A DNA stretch of 64,000 nt. Origin: Anastrepha obliqua. Taxonomy: Eukaryota > Arthropoda > Insecta > Diptera > Tephritidae. Below the pieces are notes generated by a model that did no database searches, was not told the DNA's origin, and worked only from the letters and a program-made list of their open reading frames with translations. Position 1 is the first letter of the stretch. Each line of letters starts with the position of its first letter. The stretch is taken from NCBI RefSeq assembly GCF_027943255.1, contig NC_072893.1, positions 23,954,001 to 24,018,000 of the forward strand, written 5' to 3'. Shown here piece by piece: positions 23,031-34,590 of this stretch. A program made the position numbers and the translations under genes.

Positions 23031-24050
23031 GCAAAAAATTATAAATTTTTTCAAATTCAATGTTGGTTCGTTGGTTAAAGTGGTGATTCCTCCGGAATCG
23101 AACTAGCGCTTCCACACCATTTTGTTGCCACATCCTCGTTACCAACTTGTTTAACGGTTATTTACAGCCCAACTATATCCAGTCTGTGCGATTTAAGAAC
23201 CTTATTAAGTTGTTGCGTTCTAAGACAGACAAAACTCTGTAATTTTCAAATAAAATCAACGCAAAAAATGTGTTCTGAAAAACATCGTAAATATTGTAAA
23301 ACAATCACTGTGCTAAAACTTTTTTGACCTACTATACCTACAATCGGTCAATCCACAAATTTCTTGCCATTTCATCAACTTGTACGATCCTGGTAACTCC
23401 AATAAATGTTTTAACCAAGCACTTCACACAAAATTTTTCCGGCGAAGTGATTTTCAGCGTTTCGATTTTTGAGGCCGAACCGACGGCCATTTTACAGGTG
23501 TCCCAGTAATCAATAAACAAACAGTCGGCGCACTTTCATATCGGCACCAAAATTACAATTTTAATTTGTTTAACTTGTTTTTTTTGGAACAGTGAGGTAA
23601 GATTTAAATTGCCACTTACAGCGACCGTCGTCTGCTGCGTCGAGTGGTGTGCCACTAAAAAATATCTCTCCTCTTCCTCTCTTGAATGTTTCCTCTGCCC
23701 CGGAACTACGGTAGCATTTAATCGAAAACAGAGAAGGTCCAAGTAGGTGTTCTGATAAAGACTGCCTCTTCTACTCTGCCTCCTTCCAGGGTCGCCAGTT
23801 TTGGAGCCAGCATCACGCTATCGGCTCATCTTCTAATTAGGCAGGTAGGTTAGGGTTGATGTGCAAGACTCGCTCTTTGTACGTGCCAATATGTTGCCAA
23901 TTTTCAGCGCTTTCTACCTAGACTATCTTCGAGATCTTTGCGATCTTATTTTTATCTCTCACATTTGTAGAATGTGCGATCTGCAACCTCAATCGGTGCA
24001 TCTCCGTAAATGCATTCACAGGTTTCCGTTTCCCCTATTTTATTTACATA
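23031..24050. other. No gene recognised
   Basis: Mixed sequence, probably old repeat debris (pyrimidine-rich piece at 23620-23720). I could not support any exon or named element. Confidence 0.35.
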
Positions 24051-24052
24051 TT

Positions 24053-24212
24053 TGCGGACGCCAAAGCCGAGGGTTGGCGCGTGACTACCATTTTTTCTAA
24101 CAGCGGTCGCCCCTCGACAGGCAATGGCAAACCTCCGAGTGTATTTCTGCCTTGAAAAAGCTCCTCATAAAAAAACCATTTGCCGTTCGGAGTCGGATTA
24201 AAAGTTTATAAG
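24053..24212 (+). repeat. tRNA-derived SINE copy, box B deleted
   Basis: The head GGACGCCAAAGCCGAGGGTTGG and GCGTGACTACCA is followed directly by TTTTTTCTAACAGCGGTCGC; the box B segment is deleted. The body, GGCAATGGCAAACCTCCGAG to GCCGTTCGGAGTCGG, is well preserved. Confidence 0.8.
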
Positions 24213-24214
24213 TC

Positions 24215-24600
24215 TCTCATCATCCACGTCCTACTGTATGGCGCAGAAGTTTAGACAATAAAGCGTATCGCAGACGATGGAACAATGAGCTGTATGAGCT
24301 TTACGGCGACATAGACATAGCACAGCGAATAAAGATCCAGCTGCCACGTTGGCTGGGTCATGCCGTTCGAATGGATACAAGCACTCCGGTTCTGAAAATA
24401 TTTGATGTGGTACCAGCTGGTGTTATCAGAAGAAAAGGAAGAGGAATGCCTCCTCTGCGTTGGAAAGATCAGGTGGGGAAGCACTTGGCTTCGCTTGCTG
24501 TGAAAAAGAAACAACAGGTGCGCTTTGTTAAACTCGGCCAAAATCGCTTAAGCTGTTATCGCGCCAATCTAGGAGAAGATGAACCAGCTTATCGACATTT
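24215..24600 (+). pseudogene. LINE (RTE-like) C-terminal fragment
   Basis: Reads ELYELYGDIDIAQRIKIQ, RWLGHAVRMDTSTPVLKIFD and GRGMPPLRWKDQVGKHLASL, the characteristic C-terminal end (RWLGHVxRM, then RW.D) after the reverse transcriptase of RTE/CR1-like LINEs. The frame is open from about 24371 to 24667 except for the first part. The same family is split at 29330-30335. Confidence 0.75.
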
Positions 24601-24894
24601 TCACCTTGCCAGCAACACTATCTACCGGTACAGAGCTGACTGGCAGCACTCAACAATTGTCCACTAACTACACTCGTTGAAGAAGCAGATGGTATTTCAG
24701 AACAATAAAAACTCACTTTTTGTTGATTGTTGATACTTTTTGAACAAAAAAATTTAAGAAAAATTTGTCTCCGAACTGAAAATTTGTGGCCGAACAGGGC
24801 CGAAGCTCGGTCGTTCTCTACAGCTAACGAATGTTTGTAAACACAACGCATGATTTGGATTTATAGCTTCATTGCTGAGCCATAAAAAATAGGT

Positions 24895-26065
24895 AGCTAG
24901 GTAGTTTAGATGGAAAGAGTACCGAGGATGCACTGCAGGTAGTATTAGAGTGTCGTTTTGACACCATACCTGCGAAAAATTTCAAACACTTGAAGAAAGA
25001 AAACCCATCTACAGCCATCTAGTGCTGTTGACGTAGTGGAGGAGGGAAACAGGATCTAGGCTGGAGAGCTGCTACAGGCTATCCCCAAAAGGCGCACTAA
25101 AGAACTTCAAGCCCTCGAGAACCTCAAGATCCAAAAATCTGCAAAGAAAGCATTCAACATTCTCATTCTCTGCAGGATCCCCACAGCTTCTGCAATGGTG
25201 GTTGTACGGAAGTCCAAGCTTTTCCGCCTGAATTCCAATCACTCAGTGACCGGTGGCCAGCGCTATGAGTTAGGAATTTGAGTAGCGTGGGATTCCTAGC
25301 ACTTTAAAGGTCCTGCTTCTGTCGCACTGATAAGATAGAACTCCATCTGTCTTATGCTTTTTTAAGAAAGAAATTTTGCAATAACATTTTAATATTATTC
25401 CTAGACTCCTTTGTTGCTATGCTGTGGAACCCAGAAAGGGAAATATTTCCTGCACATTCGAGACGTTTGATCTTCTTCCTACAGGTGTTGGCCAGAAGTG
25501 AGCTGGAACACGGCAACGACAGGGACTTGATCTCAGCTTGACTGTAGGAAAAATATTTATGTACTTATATCTCCCCCCCAAAAGCAATTCCTAAGCATTT
25601 TGTATGCCGCAGGCCTCTGCTTGAAAAGCACTACTAGTTTTCAGCAGTTTAAAGAAGACAGAAATATTGGCTCATCTAGAGAAAACCCCCCGAAACTTCA
25701 GATTCCATATTGGTTCAGTGAAAACAGAGGTGCATATGTCCGTGCAGACTCTCCCCTCCTTCCAATCCAGACTACTTGAAAAGGTAGCAGAACCCTGTTT
25801 ATGGATGGAGAGATTTGTACGAAGTACAGAGAAGGAAGTAGAAATCTGTCTCAAAACGATACCATGTTCTACGGGAGATTGCCTCCAGAGGCCAACCTCC
25901 TTCAACCGAATAGCGCTCTGAACGGCAATGGATTGAACTTGAAGATCAACGGGAAAATAAGTGCAGAATGACGTTAAAGGCGGCAGTGGGGCATATTCTA
26001 CACGTCCCAGTGTCATAGCCGAATTTCGAAGAGCTACCCACTAAACTAGACAGCCCGTTTTTAAA
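24895..26065 (-). pseudogene. LINE with RNase H, minus-strand 3' half
   Basis: From 26016 downward on the minus strand: PLTSFCTYFPVDLQVQSIAV, AIRLKEVGLWRQSPVEHGIV, then an RNase H-like region (FRGVFSR, FQAEACGIQNA) and AEIKSLSLPCSSSLLANTCR. The 3' UTR follows down to 24895, where the CTACC-type tail is reached. Similar in organisation to the plus copy at 38940-40560. Frames are broken several times. Confidence 0.7.
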
Positions 26066-26069
26066 TAAC

Positions 26070-27640
26070 TTTTTTTGGGTTTTCATGGTTCGAATATCCC
26101 ACTCTTTGTGAAATTCTAATAATATAAAGAATAATAAAAAAGAGCAATAAAATAAAAGAGAATAATAAATAATATTAAAAAAGAACAACAAAGGTTTGCA
26201 TTACTAATGAAAATATTTGTTTTTACTCCATTTACACATTTTTACAAACTTGGTATTTCCCCTTTAGATCTTAGTTCTCAACACTTCCGGCAAGTGCATG
26301 AACAAATACAAATATAAGCCAATGAAACTGCAACGGTAGCAGAAAATTAGCCAGCATGAGCTTCATATCACTAAGCACCAGCCGAATGAGTAATTGATGC
26401 CGCCGCTGACTACTAAGTGACCTGTTAGTGCCAAACTAATTGGCTAATGAAAAATTTTTGGCAGGCAAAAACAACTCTAAATTAGTGCTAAAAATGGTTC
26501 GCCCCTTTGGTGGGTAATTTGAATTGAATTGAAAGTATTTATTATAATTATTTCCGTTTTTTAACTTTAAATTTACAGTGTTAAGATATTTGTTTATTTT
26601 TGCGTGTGGCTAATCGGAAAAGGCGAAAATTGCATCAGAATACACAAGACATACAAAGTTAGAGAACGGAAAAAATGTTCTAACGATGAAGGTCAAGTAA
26701 AAGTTTGATTGTTTTCGGTTTTAGGTTTTAGGTAAGAATAAGATAAACTGAGAAAAAAAACAATAATTGCCATTAATTTTTGTCGATACAAATGTATATG
26801 CGCACGTGTCAGCGGACAGGTACCCATACTTGTGATTTTAGGACATACTATACATATGCACAGACATATTTACATATATGTGAATTACCGAATAAACTAA
26901 GTTGTTTTTGTAATACAATAACATAATTACTTATGATATGAAGAATGGTACAATTTTTCAATAAGATGTATATTTTGTTTAAAAAGAAAAAATATTGGCC
27001 AACAATTAAATTTTCGAATTTTCGTTATAGCTGTCTTTAACACACACTAGAGATTCTAAGTCGGTGGACAAACAAATCGCGTTCCACTAACAATAAACCG
27101 ACATTCTTGAGCGCATCAAACGAAATTTTTCTCAGTAGATGACTGTAGTGTCATCGTCAATGTCTCGCTAACCAAGGCGCATTAATTAAAAGAGATGGTA
27201 CCAGACCAACAACAATATTTTGTACGTTGATTTTGTATTGGCAAAGTAGAAAACAAAGAATGAATTCGCCTTGTTTCATTCTGGGCTGACAGCCACGTGG
27301 TCACGGCGAATGATAAAAAACACAAATCAGCTGATTTAGCGATACAAAACTTTAATAGTTTCGCCTTGGATCAAACAATTCAAAGTTTACGCTCGTTGCC
27401 AAGGTGACAATTTGCACTAAAAAAAACGTTTACCATTTTTAGTTTGTTCCATTCAGTTGTGAGTTACAGTGTTGAAGGAAATTTATGGCAAATAATTTTC
27501 TAGAACATTTTAACCCTCTACCGACCTTCAAAATGCCATTTTACTCGAATTTTCTAAAAAAAATGCCAAAACTACCCTACTGCGACAGATTTAATGGACT
27601 AAAATGTTCCACAAAATTATTCCTTGGAAAATTTTGCTTC
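26070..27640. other. Non-coding stretch
   Basis: AT-rich, with CATATG/TACATA-type simple runs near 26800-26890. The 84-codon open frame at 27485-27739 is low-complexity and has no recognisable domain or splice context. Confidence 0.4.
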
Positions 27641-27649
27641 AGGGTCCGG

Positions 27650-27774
27650 CACTCGAAGTGTAACCAACTGATTCTTAATTTTGTATTATTTTCACACAAT
27701 TTTTACTTTGAAGTGAATAAAAGTAATTTCCCAAACTAAATTTGTGACCTTTTTAATTGGTTACACTTCGAGTG
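27650..27774. repeat. 18-bp perfect inverted repeat
   Basis: CACTCGAAGTGTAACCAA (27650-27667) and its exact complement (27757-27774) are separated by 89 bp of AT-rich DNA. They could be ends of a very small MITE or a stem; no target duplication is evident. Confidence 0.7.
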
Positions 27775-27902
27775 TAAATTCACCTTAACAACATATTTCT
27801 CTTCGAAATGTATCAACAAATGTATCGAAATGTAATATTTTAACTCTCTTTTTCATTTATTCTAAAAACACTTACCATAGGCAAAATAAAAAATAATAAA
27901 AA

Positions 27903-28293
27903 TTATGTGAGCTGGAGCGATTGGAGAGTCCCACAGGAAAAGAGTTTTTTAAAAATCAAATTAGTGATATTTGCGAAAAAAATTGGGGCTGATGGATTAA
28001 TTTTTCAAGAAATGAAAAGAAGGGAAAATATTTTTGCAATGATACCTTAAAAGTCTGAATCGGTCGAAATTTGGTTATTCAAGTTGTCCTTAAGCCTATC
28101 TTCCAAAACAGGGGCAAAAATAGCACCAAAACTCACAATCTCATGATTCCACTGATTCAATTTTTTAACATTTTTACGCAGACTTTTTGAGCTTAAACTC
28201 TCTTCTTTGTATTAAAATATTTTTAAAAACAAATTTTATTTAAAAAAAATTCTATTTTTGGGAGTATTTTCAAATCGGACCAGCTCACGTAAA
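27903..28293. mobile_element. Small TIR element (MITE-like)
   Basis: Ends TTATGTGAGCTGGAGCGATT and, inverted, TTTACGTGAGCTGGTCCGAT enclose about 390 bp of AT-rich non-coding sequence. The interior (GATACCTTAAAAGTCTGAAT, CGGTCGAAATTTGG) is related to 58620-58880, a second, more damaged copy. Target duplication unclear. Confidence 0.6.
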
Positions 28294-28428
28294 TCTTAAT
28301 ATTTTTCCGAATCGTTCTGGCGACTATATAATATAATATATTATATTTCATAGTTCCGAAGAAATGTACATACGAGTATTAATTTTTTCACAAAACATTC
28401 GTAATTATAAATTTAATTCAAAACTTAC

Positions 28429-28469
28429 ACAGCCCACACAATGTATGCCGCCTTGGAAAGGAATCCCAT
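28429..28469 (-). CDS. Candidate first coding exon of an unidentified gene
   Basis: On the minus strand, a strong fly-type start context (CCAAAATGG) opens MGFLSKAAYIVWAV and runs straight into a consensus donor GT|GTAAGT at 28428. The upstream 250 bp are GC- and CpG-rich compared with the surroundings, as expected for a 5' UTR or core promoter region. Two longer open frames overlap it (one with a signal-peptide-like start at 28686), so the choice of frame is not proven. The hydrophobic N-terminus would suit a small membrane or mitochondrial protein. The downstream exon was not found, and I do not recognise the protein. Confidence 0.35.
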
Positions 28470-29329
28470 TTTGGATATCTTGACCTGAACTCTTTCGCAG
28501 TAACAGAATTAGCTGAACTAAAGATGGCCGCTCCAACGGATGTATTAGATGCAGCTTCGCATAATATGCCCAGAGCACCGGGTACTGCTGTAAAGGCATG
28601 CACCTCGCGCCCGCTAGCGACACAACCACAACAGCCAACAAAACACACCGCCTTATCGCTATGCGACGCGCGACGGCTGCCAACATGTGCGGCTGATATC
28701 ACCCCGGGCGGTGCTTTTTGTATTTGCAGATATGTGTTAACAAACAAATCTCTTCAGTTTTTTATTATAATTTTTTTTTATTGTTATTATTTTGTTGCGT
28801 AAAATCGTATTGCTCACTTGCGCCCTTTGTTTTTATCACCACTTCACCACCAGAGATAAAGCACTCCAATTATTCAGTTTATTTTACAATATTTTATATA
28901 ATTGTGTTTTTTCTTCTTCCTCTTCTTCTACTAAATACATACATAAATCGTGAATAATTGTGGTTGTAATTGTATTTATTTCTTATAAAAAAAACAACAA
29001 AACACAAATGTTTATGCATGCATTTAAAGCCGGTTGCGATAAATTTTATAGGAAATTGTCCATATTTATACCTCGCAGGCGCCTGTTAAATGAAACCATT
29101 TGCCTTAAGTAGATTTAATTAAAACCATATACATTTTTTTATAGCTGCATAGATAATGAATTTTGCGTAAGCGCAAGTGTCCTTCACAGATATAGAAGGT
29201 GCGTTCTCAAGTAAGCCACACATTTTAAAAATAATAACAACGAAAACTTTTTCTGTTTAACCGATTTATTTTATAGTCAGAATAGTCTTCTCCTAACTCA
29301 GTACAGCAATACAGCAATAAACTCAGTGT

Positions 29330-30335
29330 AAAAGAACAAAGCTAACACTTTATAAGGCTATAATGAGAAGGCTCGTCCTCTCGTATGGCGCAGAAGCTTG
29401 GAGGATGACAACATCCGATGAGGTGTCACTTGGAGTGTTTAAGAGAAAGATTGAACCTTTGAACTGTATGAACTTTACGACGCCATAGACGTAGTGCAGT
29501 GAATAAAGATCCAGCGGCTTTGTTGGCTAGGTCTTGTCGTCCGAATGGATACAAACACTCCGGCTCTGAAAGTATTCTATGCGATACCAGCTCGACCTCC
29601 GAGCGCATAAGACGCTGATACCTATGCCTATAGCCACTTGTAAACTACTTATAGATAGGGAAACCATCAAAAAGGTAAATACAAGTTGGCAAAACAAGTT
29701 GGCCGAAGTGGAACAGCGGTCGATCGAAAATCTTTTTAAGATTTAATAGAGAAGCTGTAAGAAAAATGATAGCGGTATTAACTGGTCATTGTTTAATAGG
29801 CAGCCACGCTAGAAGCTTAGGACTCCCGTACTTCGATTTCTATAGAAGCTGCCTTAACACAGAAGAAGACGAAACAGTCAGACACCTTTTATGTGAGTGT
29901 GAAAGCTTAGCTACAAGAAGGCTTTACACTCTTGACATGGCATTTTTTAGTTGATGTAGCGGACATAGCGCATCTAAAACTAACGAAGCTTTGCTCGTTT
30001 ATTAAAGCTACCCGATGGTTTGAAAAGGAACCCATAGGGTAAGGATAAGTTCCAGTGGTATCACAATGGACCTAAGAAAGGTCTAAGTGTGTCATTGCGA
30101 CAGCCACCCCAGCTACCTTCCTACCTATCAGCTGGTGGTAGCAGAGGAAGGGAAAGGCGCCCTCTGCGTTGGAAAGATCGAGGGGAGAAGGACTTGGCAT
30201 CACTTGGTGTGTCTAACTGGCGCCGGTTAGCACGAGAAAGAAACAACAAGCGCGCTTTGTTAAACTTGGCCAAAATCGCGTAAGCGGTTATAGCGCCAAT
30301 CAAGAAGAAGAAGAAGAAGAAGAAAAAAGGAAAGA
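29330..30335 (+). pseudogene. RTE-like LINE C-terminus split by another LINE
   Basis: Part one (29330-29592) reads AIMRRLVLSYGAEAWRM, then RLCWLGLVVRMDTNTPALKV. Part two (30125-30335) resumes with SAGGSRGRERRPLRWKDRGE and GVSNWRRLARERNNKRALLN, and ends in GCGCCAATC plus a GAA tandem tail at 30303-30325. Comparison with the unbroken copy at 24371-24560 shows the break falls at CAGCT. The GAA tail is the 3' terminus of this LINE. Confidence 0.75.
29593..30124 (+). mobile_element. 5'-truncated LINE inserted in the RTE-like LINE
   Basis: The middle reads VLTGHCLIGSHARSLGLPYF, then EEDETVRHLLCECESLATRR, an intact-looking CX-H-X4-C knuckle, then a stop and a 3' UTR ending CTACCTTCCTACCT. It lies between the two halves of the RTE-like LINE. 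CAGCT is present on both sides and may be part of the target duplication. Confidence 0.7.
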
Positions 30336-30339
30336 ATGC

Positions 30340-31528
30340 CGATTGAGTGTTTCAAATCGTTGGACGGAAGCTTTTTTTCAGATGTCAGTACAAATCTTTT
30401 GGAAGGCTTCTAAGATCAACCGCTACGCTGGAGAAAGACAAAAGTCTCCTTCATACCCAAGGCAGGTAGGTCTCCACACACAAACCCCAAAAACTTAAAA
30501 CCCATTCATCTTACGTCTTTTCTCCTCAAGAGTCTAGAGAGGATAGTGGATGAATATGCACATACGGGGCATTGTACCAATAAATAGGTTCTCCTTGGCG
30601 TAATCTGCCTATATATACTATATGGAATTGGCGCGTACACGTCTTTTGAGTGTTTAGCCGAGCTCCTCCTCCTATTTGTAGCGTGCGTCTTGATGTTGTT
30701 CCACAAATGGAAGGACCTACAGTTTCCAGCCGACTCTGAACGGCAGGTATTTTTTATGCCTATATGAAGGCAAAATCCACAGAAACCGCCTACACTCGCT
30801 TGTCGGGCTTATGAAAACAGTTAATCGGGCAAAGAGTCTGACTTGGTTGCTTTCGTAGACATAGACGGTGCCTTCAACAATATAAATACAAACACTATAG
30901 TAGATGCTTTAGAAGATTTTGGAGTTGAACCACATGTAGTTTCCCTGATAGAACTATACTCATCAGAAGAAAGGTAACGGCTAAATTAGGCAGGACTTCT
31001 CAAAGTAGACAGGTCTGCAGAGGCACACCTCAAGGTGGAGTCCACTTTCGATTTTGGCGGTAAATTATCTATTGCTGACCCGTCACTCACAATTGGGCAA
31101 TAGGGCATGGAGAGATGAAGACATATGCATAAATAACAACAAAACGAAGGAACTGCTTAACCTTTCAAGAGAGGATATCTTTAAGGTCGAGACTAGTATA
31201 ACCGATCATTAACTACAGCATTCCTTGAGACTAGAAGTTTTCTCCCTCGAATATTGGAGAAGTTTTAGAGATGAGAAAGAGGAAGAAACAGTTCGAGCAC
31301 TTTTTTCAATTATCCAGTCGTAGCTAAAATCAGAGCAGGTTTTCTAGGTAAATATGTATTCAACTGTTCCACGTAATTGTCTGGCGTGGGGATGGGACTA
31401 ATCTTGCGCTTCGTAGGAGCCACAAAATTGTTCCACGAAGAAAAATAAATAAGGTTCCCGTGCACAACGGAGCTGTTAGGTTTAAGTGAGTTTGTCGTAC
31501 AGAGACCGACTACCACTATAACCTAACC
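30340..31528 (+). pseudogene. LINE reverse transcriptase fragment with nested SINE
   Basis: RT pieces in order: VSFIPKAGRSPHTNPKNLKP and SFLLKSLERIVDEY (RT block with the fingers motif), a SINE, then AYMKAKSTETAYTRLSGLMK and VAFVDIDGAFNNINTNTIVD (the first catalytic Asp block), GVEPHVVSLI, and RGTPQGG-like residues (RHTSRW in a shifted frame). The YADD region is missing. The 3' UTR ends in a CCTAACCTAATCTAA tract at 31528. Confidence 0.75.
30600..30765 (-). repeat. tRNA-derived SINE copy (tail half), nested in LINE
   Basis: Reverse strand: the tail begins with GGCGCGTACACG and continues GAGCTCCTCCTCCTATTTGT, TTGATGTTGTTCCACAAATG and GACCTACAGTTTCCAGCCGA. The tRNA-like head is missing. It interrupts the RT frame between ERIVDEY and AYMKAKS. 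Confidence 0.75.
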
Positions 31529-31529
31529 T

Positions 31530-31769
31530 AATCTAACACCTCAACAACGTTTACAAATCGTATAAAAATGTTCAGCGAGCCATTCAAAATTGGTGTTTAC
31601 GGACGGCCGAATTACGGCGCAATTGCGGCCAACATTTGAAAGGGATTATCTTTAAAAAATAAAAGTCATGAATCGTTCTACACAAAAACTATAAATAATG
31701 TCCAATCAATTTAAATTTTCCTTGTTTTATTTCAATTTAAAATCCGATACATCTAAATTGATCACCCTT
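31530..31769 (+). mobile_element. Rosa-like internal-deletion derivative
   Basis: ACACCTCAACAACGTTTACA (the LTPQQRLQIV start of the transposase) is joined after a few bases to the C-terminal codons (SFKIGVYGRPNYGAIAAN). The right end TTGATCACCCTT is followed by TA at 31770-31771. The left TIR is not recognisable. A similar start-to-end fusion is seen at 57591-57880. Confidence 0.65.
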
Positions 31770-32220
31770 TATTTGACTCCAATTTGAATAATATCAGTGA
31801 AGTTTTGGCTGATCTTTGATGAAATTACGCGCACTTTTTTGTTGGGAATCAAATCATGAATTTCGCCCATACCACTCACAAACTCTGCCACACTGAGTTA
31901 ATCATTAGTGACAAAGTGACCAATTGAAATTTTTCGCTTAAAATTTTAGCAAGTTTAAAATAAAAATTCTAACTTAGAGTCTTTTGCATTGCTCACTTTT
32001 GTGTTGAAAAGACAAATACATAGTAATTTCACATCGGACACAATTAAGCCGTTTTCAATTTGTCCAAATCTGTGTGTTGACAGTACATCGGAGGAGGATT
32101 TGCTATCCTTTTTTCTTATAAAGTCCTTTTACTTTAGAAAGCAGCCGGTTCGCATTTATTGAATTATATTATTGAACAAGAAATCTTTTAAAATCCACTT
32201 TCGAACTCTGCCAAATATCT

Positions 32221-32353
32221 ATGCAGCCTTTTGATTTCCCTAATACACATCGAGGCGAATACGAACTAGATAAGTCGCGCGTCGGCTGGGCACTGTCATT
32301 GGTAGTACGCAATACGCGTCCAATTGAACGGCAACTATGGGCGTTAATAGTGG
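32221..32353 (+). CDS. Candidate exon of an unidentified host gene
   Basis: Forty-four codons with host-like usage (GC at many third positions) read MQPFDFPNTHRGEYELDKSR and VGWALSLVVRNTRPIERQLW, then ALIV, ending at a consensus donor G|GTAAGT at 32354. Either the ATG is the start, or the exon begins after ATGCAG at 32226 with a weak acceptor. I do not recognise the protein, and no partner exon was found. Transposon DNA begins about 15 bp after the donor. Confidence 0.4.
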
Positions 32354-32370
32354 GTAAGTACCTATTTAGG

Positions 32371-33645
32371 TACACTTGTGTGCAAAATAATAGGAACAAA
32401 ATTTAATTTTTTTTTGTGCATCTACATTTTTTTTTAAATGTATAGCAACTTCTACAACAAAAACCTCATAACTCAAAGCTCCAAACTTTGTACAAAATTA
32501 CTATAAATTAAATAAATAAAAAAAATTAAAATCGCCAACTTTTTATTCAGAATTTTTAGAAAAATTTCGGGTAAGCAGTTCAATTTGTATCGTGGTATCC
32601 AGTAAATAGTAGCCTACCCATTTCTGCAGAGTTCATCCAGTTTGGATCTGCACTGTTGAAAACATTCCGAGTTAGTGCAAGGAGCTATAATTGCTTTGAT
32701 AGCCGTTTGGCTATCAATGAAAATGTTTATCAGAGTATTAAGAGGCGTTAATTCCAGAGCTAATTCAGCTGCTTTGCGGCATAGATTTCAGCTTGAAATA
32801 TACTACAGTGTGGTTACTACTATCGGATTTATTAGTAAGAAAATTTTCGTTCCGAAAATTAAATTATTAAAATAGTTAAAACAATTAAGCTAAGCATTGA
32901 AATACGAGCGGAAATCGGTACCAAATTTAAGAATGGCCGAACAAATCCAAGCGCCTCGCCTTTGATAGGGAGTACATAAAAATTCCAATTTAGTTCTGAC
33001 ATAATGTGTTGTGAACAGATTCAGTGGCGGTGCAGTTAAGTTTTGAGTGGTGCGTGTCCTTCTACGTGTATGTAGAGCTCGTGCTCATTTAAGGTACTCT
33101 AAACCAAGCCGGATATATTGGCATTCTTAATAATCATGCGTTCACATTAGCCAATAACCTTTTCTCAACCAACGACTGGATTTTACAACAAGGGCTGGCT
33201 GCCTACAAAATTTTTGAGTGAAGTAAATCAAACTACTCTACTTTGGCCAACTCAAAGTACAGATCTGAACATTATTGAACATTTTAGGCCTTTTATCAAA
33301 CAACAACGGACAATCAATAAGAATAGGAAAAAAGACATGATACAATCGAAGTAATTAAGGAAATTTGGGATGCCAGTAATATATGGCAAAAGAAATGAAA
33401 CGGAGAATTATCAATATTCTTATAAAATATTAATATAACATCTTAAAATAGCATTTAATTTCACAAACAAATAACTCTTCAATGCTGTGTAAATACTTTT
33501 GACGACAAGAGGCATAAATGCAAGATTTCAGTAACAACAAATTTGTTTAATAAAATTGTTTAACTACAACAAACAAAGGTTTTCTAGTAAACATAGTGAG
33601 AATTTCAGCTTTGTGTAAATACTTTTGACTATGGGTGTATGCATA
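32371..33645 (+). pseudogene. Tc1-like element remnant
   Basis: The left end resembles a Tc1-type TIR (GGTACACTTGTGTGCAAAAT); the right end is near TGGGTGTATGC at 33633. Within 33010-33420 the reading includes FYVYVELVLI, LNQAGYIGILNNHAF and LLWPTQSTDLNIIEHF. The last is the DDE motif WPAQSPDLNPIE with changes. The N-terminal half is not recognisable. Inactive. Confidence 0.65.
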
Positions 33646-33655
33646 TATAAGCATA

Positions 33656-34590
33656 AAGGGTGATCAGATTGGAGTTACATTTTCCAATAGAGTTTTTTCA
33701 CAGATCACGCATGACTATTGTCAAATTAAATACATAATTTTTTTCAGTATTCGTTAGCATTTCATCATGAGAACACTTACGCCTCAACAACGTTTACAAA
33801 TCGTAAAATTGTATTACGAAAAATCGACGCTCTGTGCAAAGTGTTCATTGCGCGCTTAGGCCAACTTTTCGCGATCAACGATGAGGCACTTTTTTGGCTT
33901 GATGGCTACGACAATAAGCAATAAGCTTAATTGCAGTATTTGGGCTAAAGAGTAACCCGAAGCCACTCATGAACAGACATTGCATCCATTGAAAACTACC
34001 GTTTGGTGTGTCCTTTGGGCTGGACGAATCATCGGCCCATATTTCTTCAAAGACGAGGCTGGCGCCAATGTAACAATAAATGGCGAACGCTATCGAGCCA
34101 TGATAAACCACTTTTTATGCCGAAAATTGAAGACCGTGATCTCCACAACATTTCGCATTTGGTGCCAACCGAGACGGCGTTACGTGCATTGCAGCTCATG
34201 AAACAGTGGATTGCCCAACTACATAGATCGTGCGTTATCACAAATTTGTTGGATACTTTTATTTCAACTCTTTTATTTTTTATTTTTATTTCCAACTTTT
34301 ATTTGTTGGAGTATGTAAAGTTTAAATGTTTTGTGGATAAACCAGCTTGAATTGAGGCATTGGAAGCCAACATTACTAAAGTTATTCACGAGATACCGAC
34401 CGAAGTCCTCCAGCGAGACATTCGAGACAGCGAATTACGGCGCAGTTGCGGCCAACATTTGAAAGGAATTATCTTTAAAAAATAAATGTATTGAATGGTT
34501 TCACACAAAAACTATAAAGGTTGCCCAATCAATTTGAATTTTCCTTGTTTTATTTCAATTTAAAATCCGATACCTAAATTGATCACCCTT
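33656..34590 (+). mobile_element. Rosa-like element, decayed, complete ends
   Basis: Ends AAGGGTGATCAGATTGGAG and TTGATCACCCTT, flanked by TA (33654-33655, 34591-34592). It starts MRTLTPQQRLQIVKLYYEKS and keeps HPLKTTVWCVLWAGRIIGPY, FKDEAGANVTINGERYRAMI and, further on, the C-terminal KPTLLKLFTRY-type remains. The D2 and D3 regions are lost to frameshifts. Same family as 31530, 45308 and 55481. Confidence 0.85.

Noticed and set aside
27485..27739. 84-codon open frame MANNFLEHFN...
   Set aside because: Phe/Asn/Lys-rich composition typical of AT-rich non-coding DNA, and it overlaps one arm of an inverted repeat.
28405..28686. 93-codon ORF with signal-peptide-like start as a complete gene
   Set aside because: It runs past a consensus donor into AT-rich intron-like DNA and the rest has no recognisable domain; kept only as an alternative frame for the candidate first exon.
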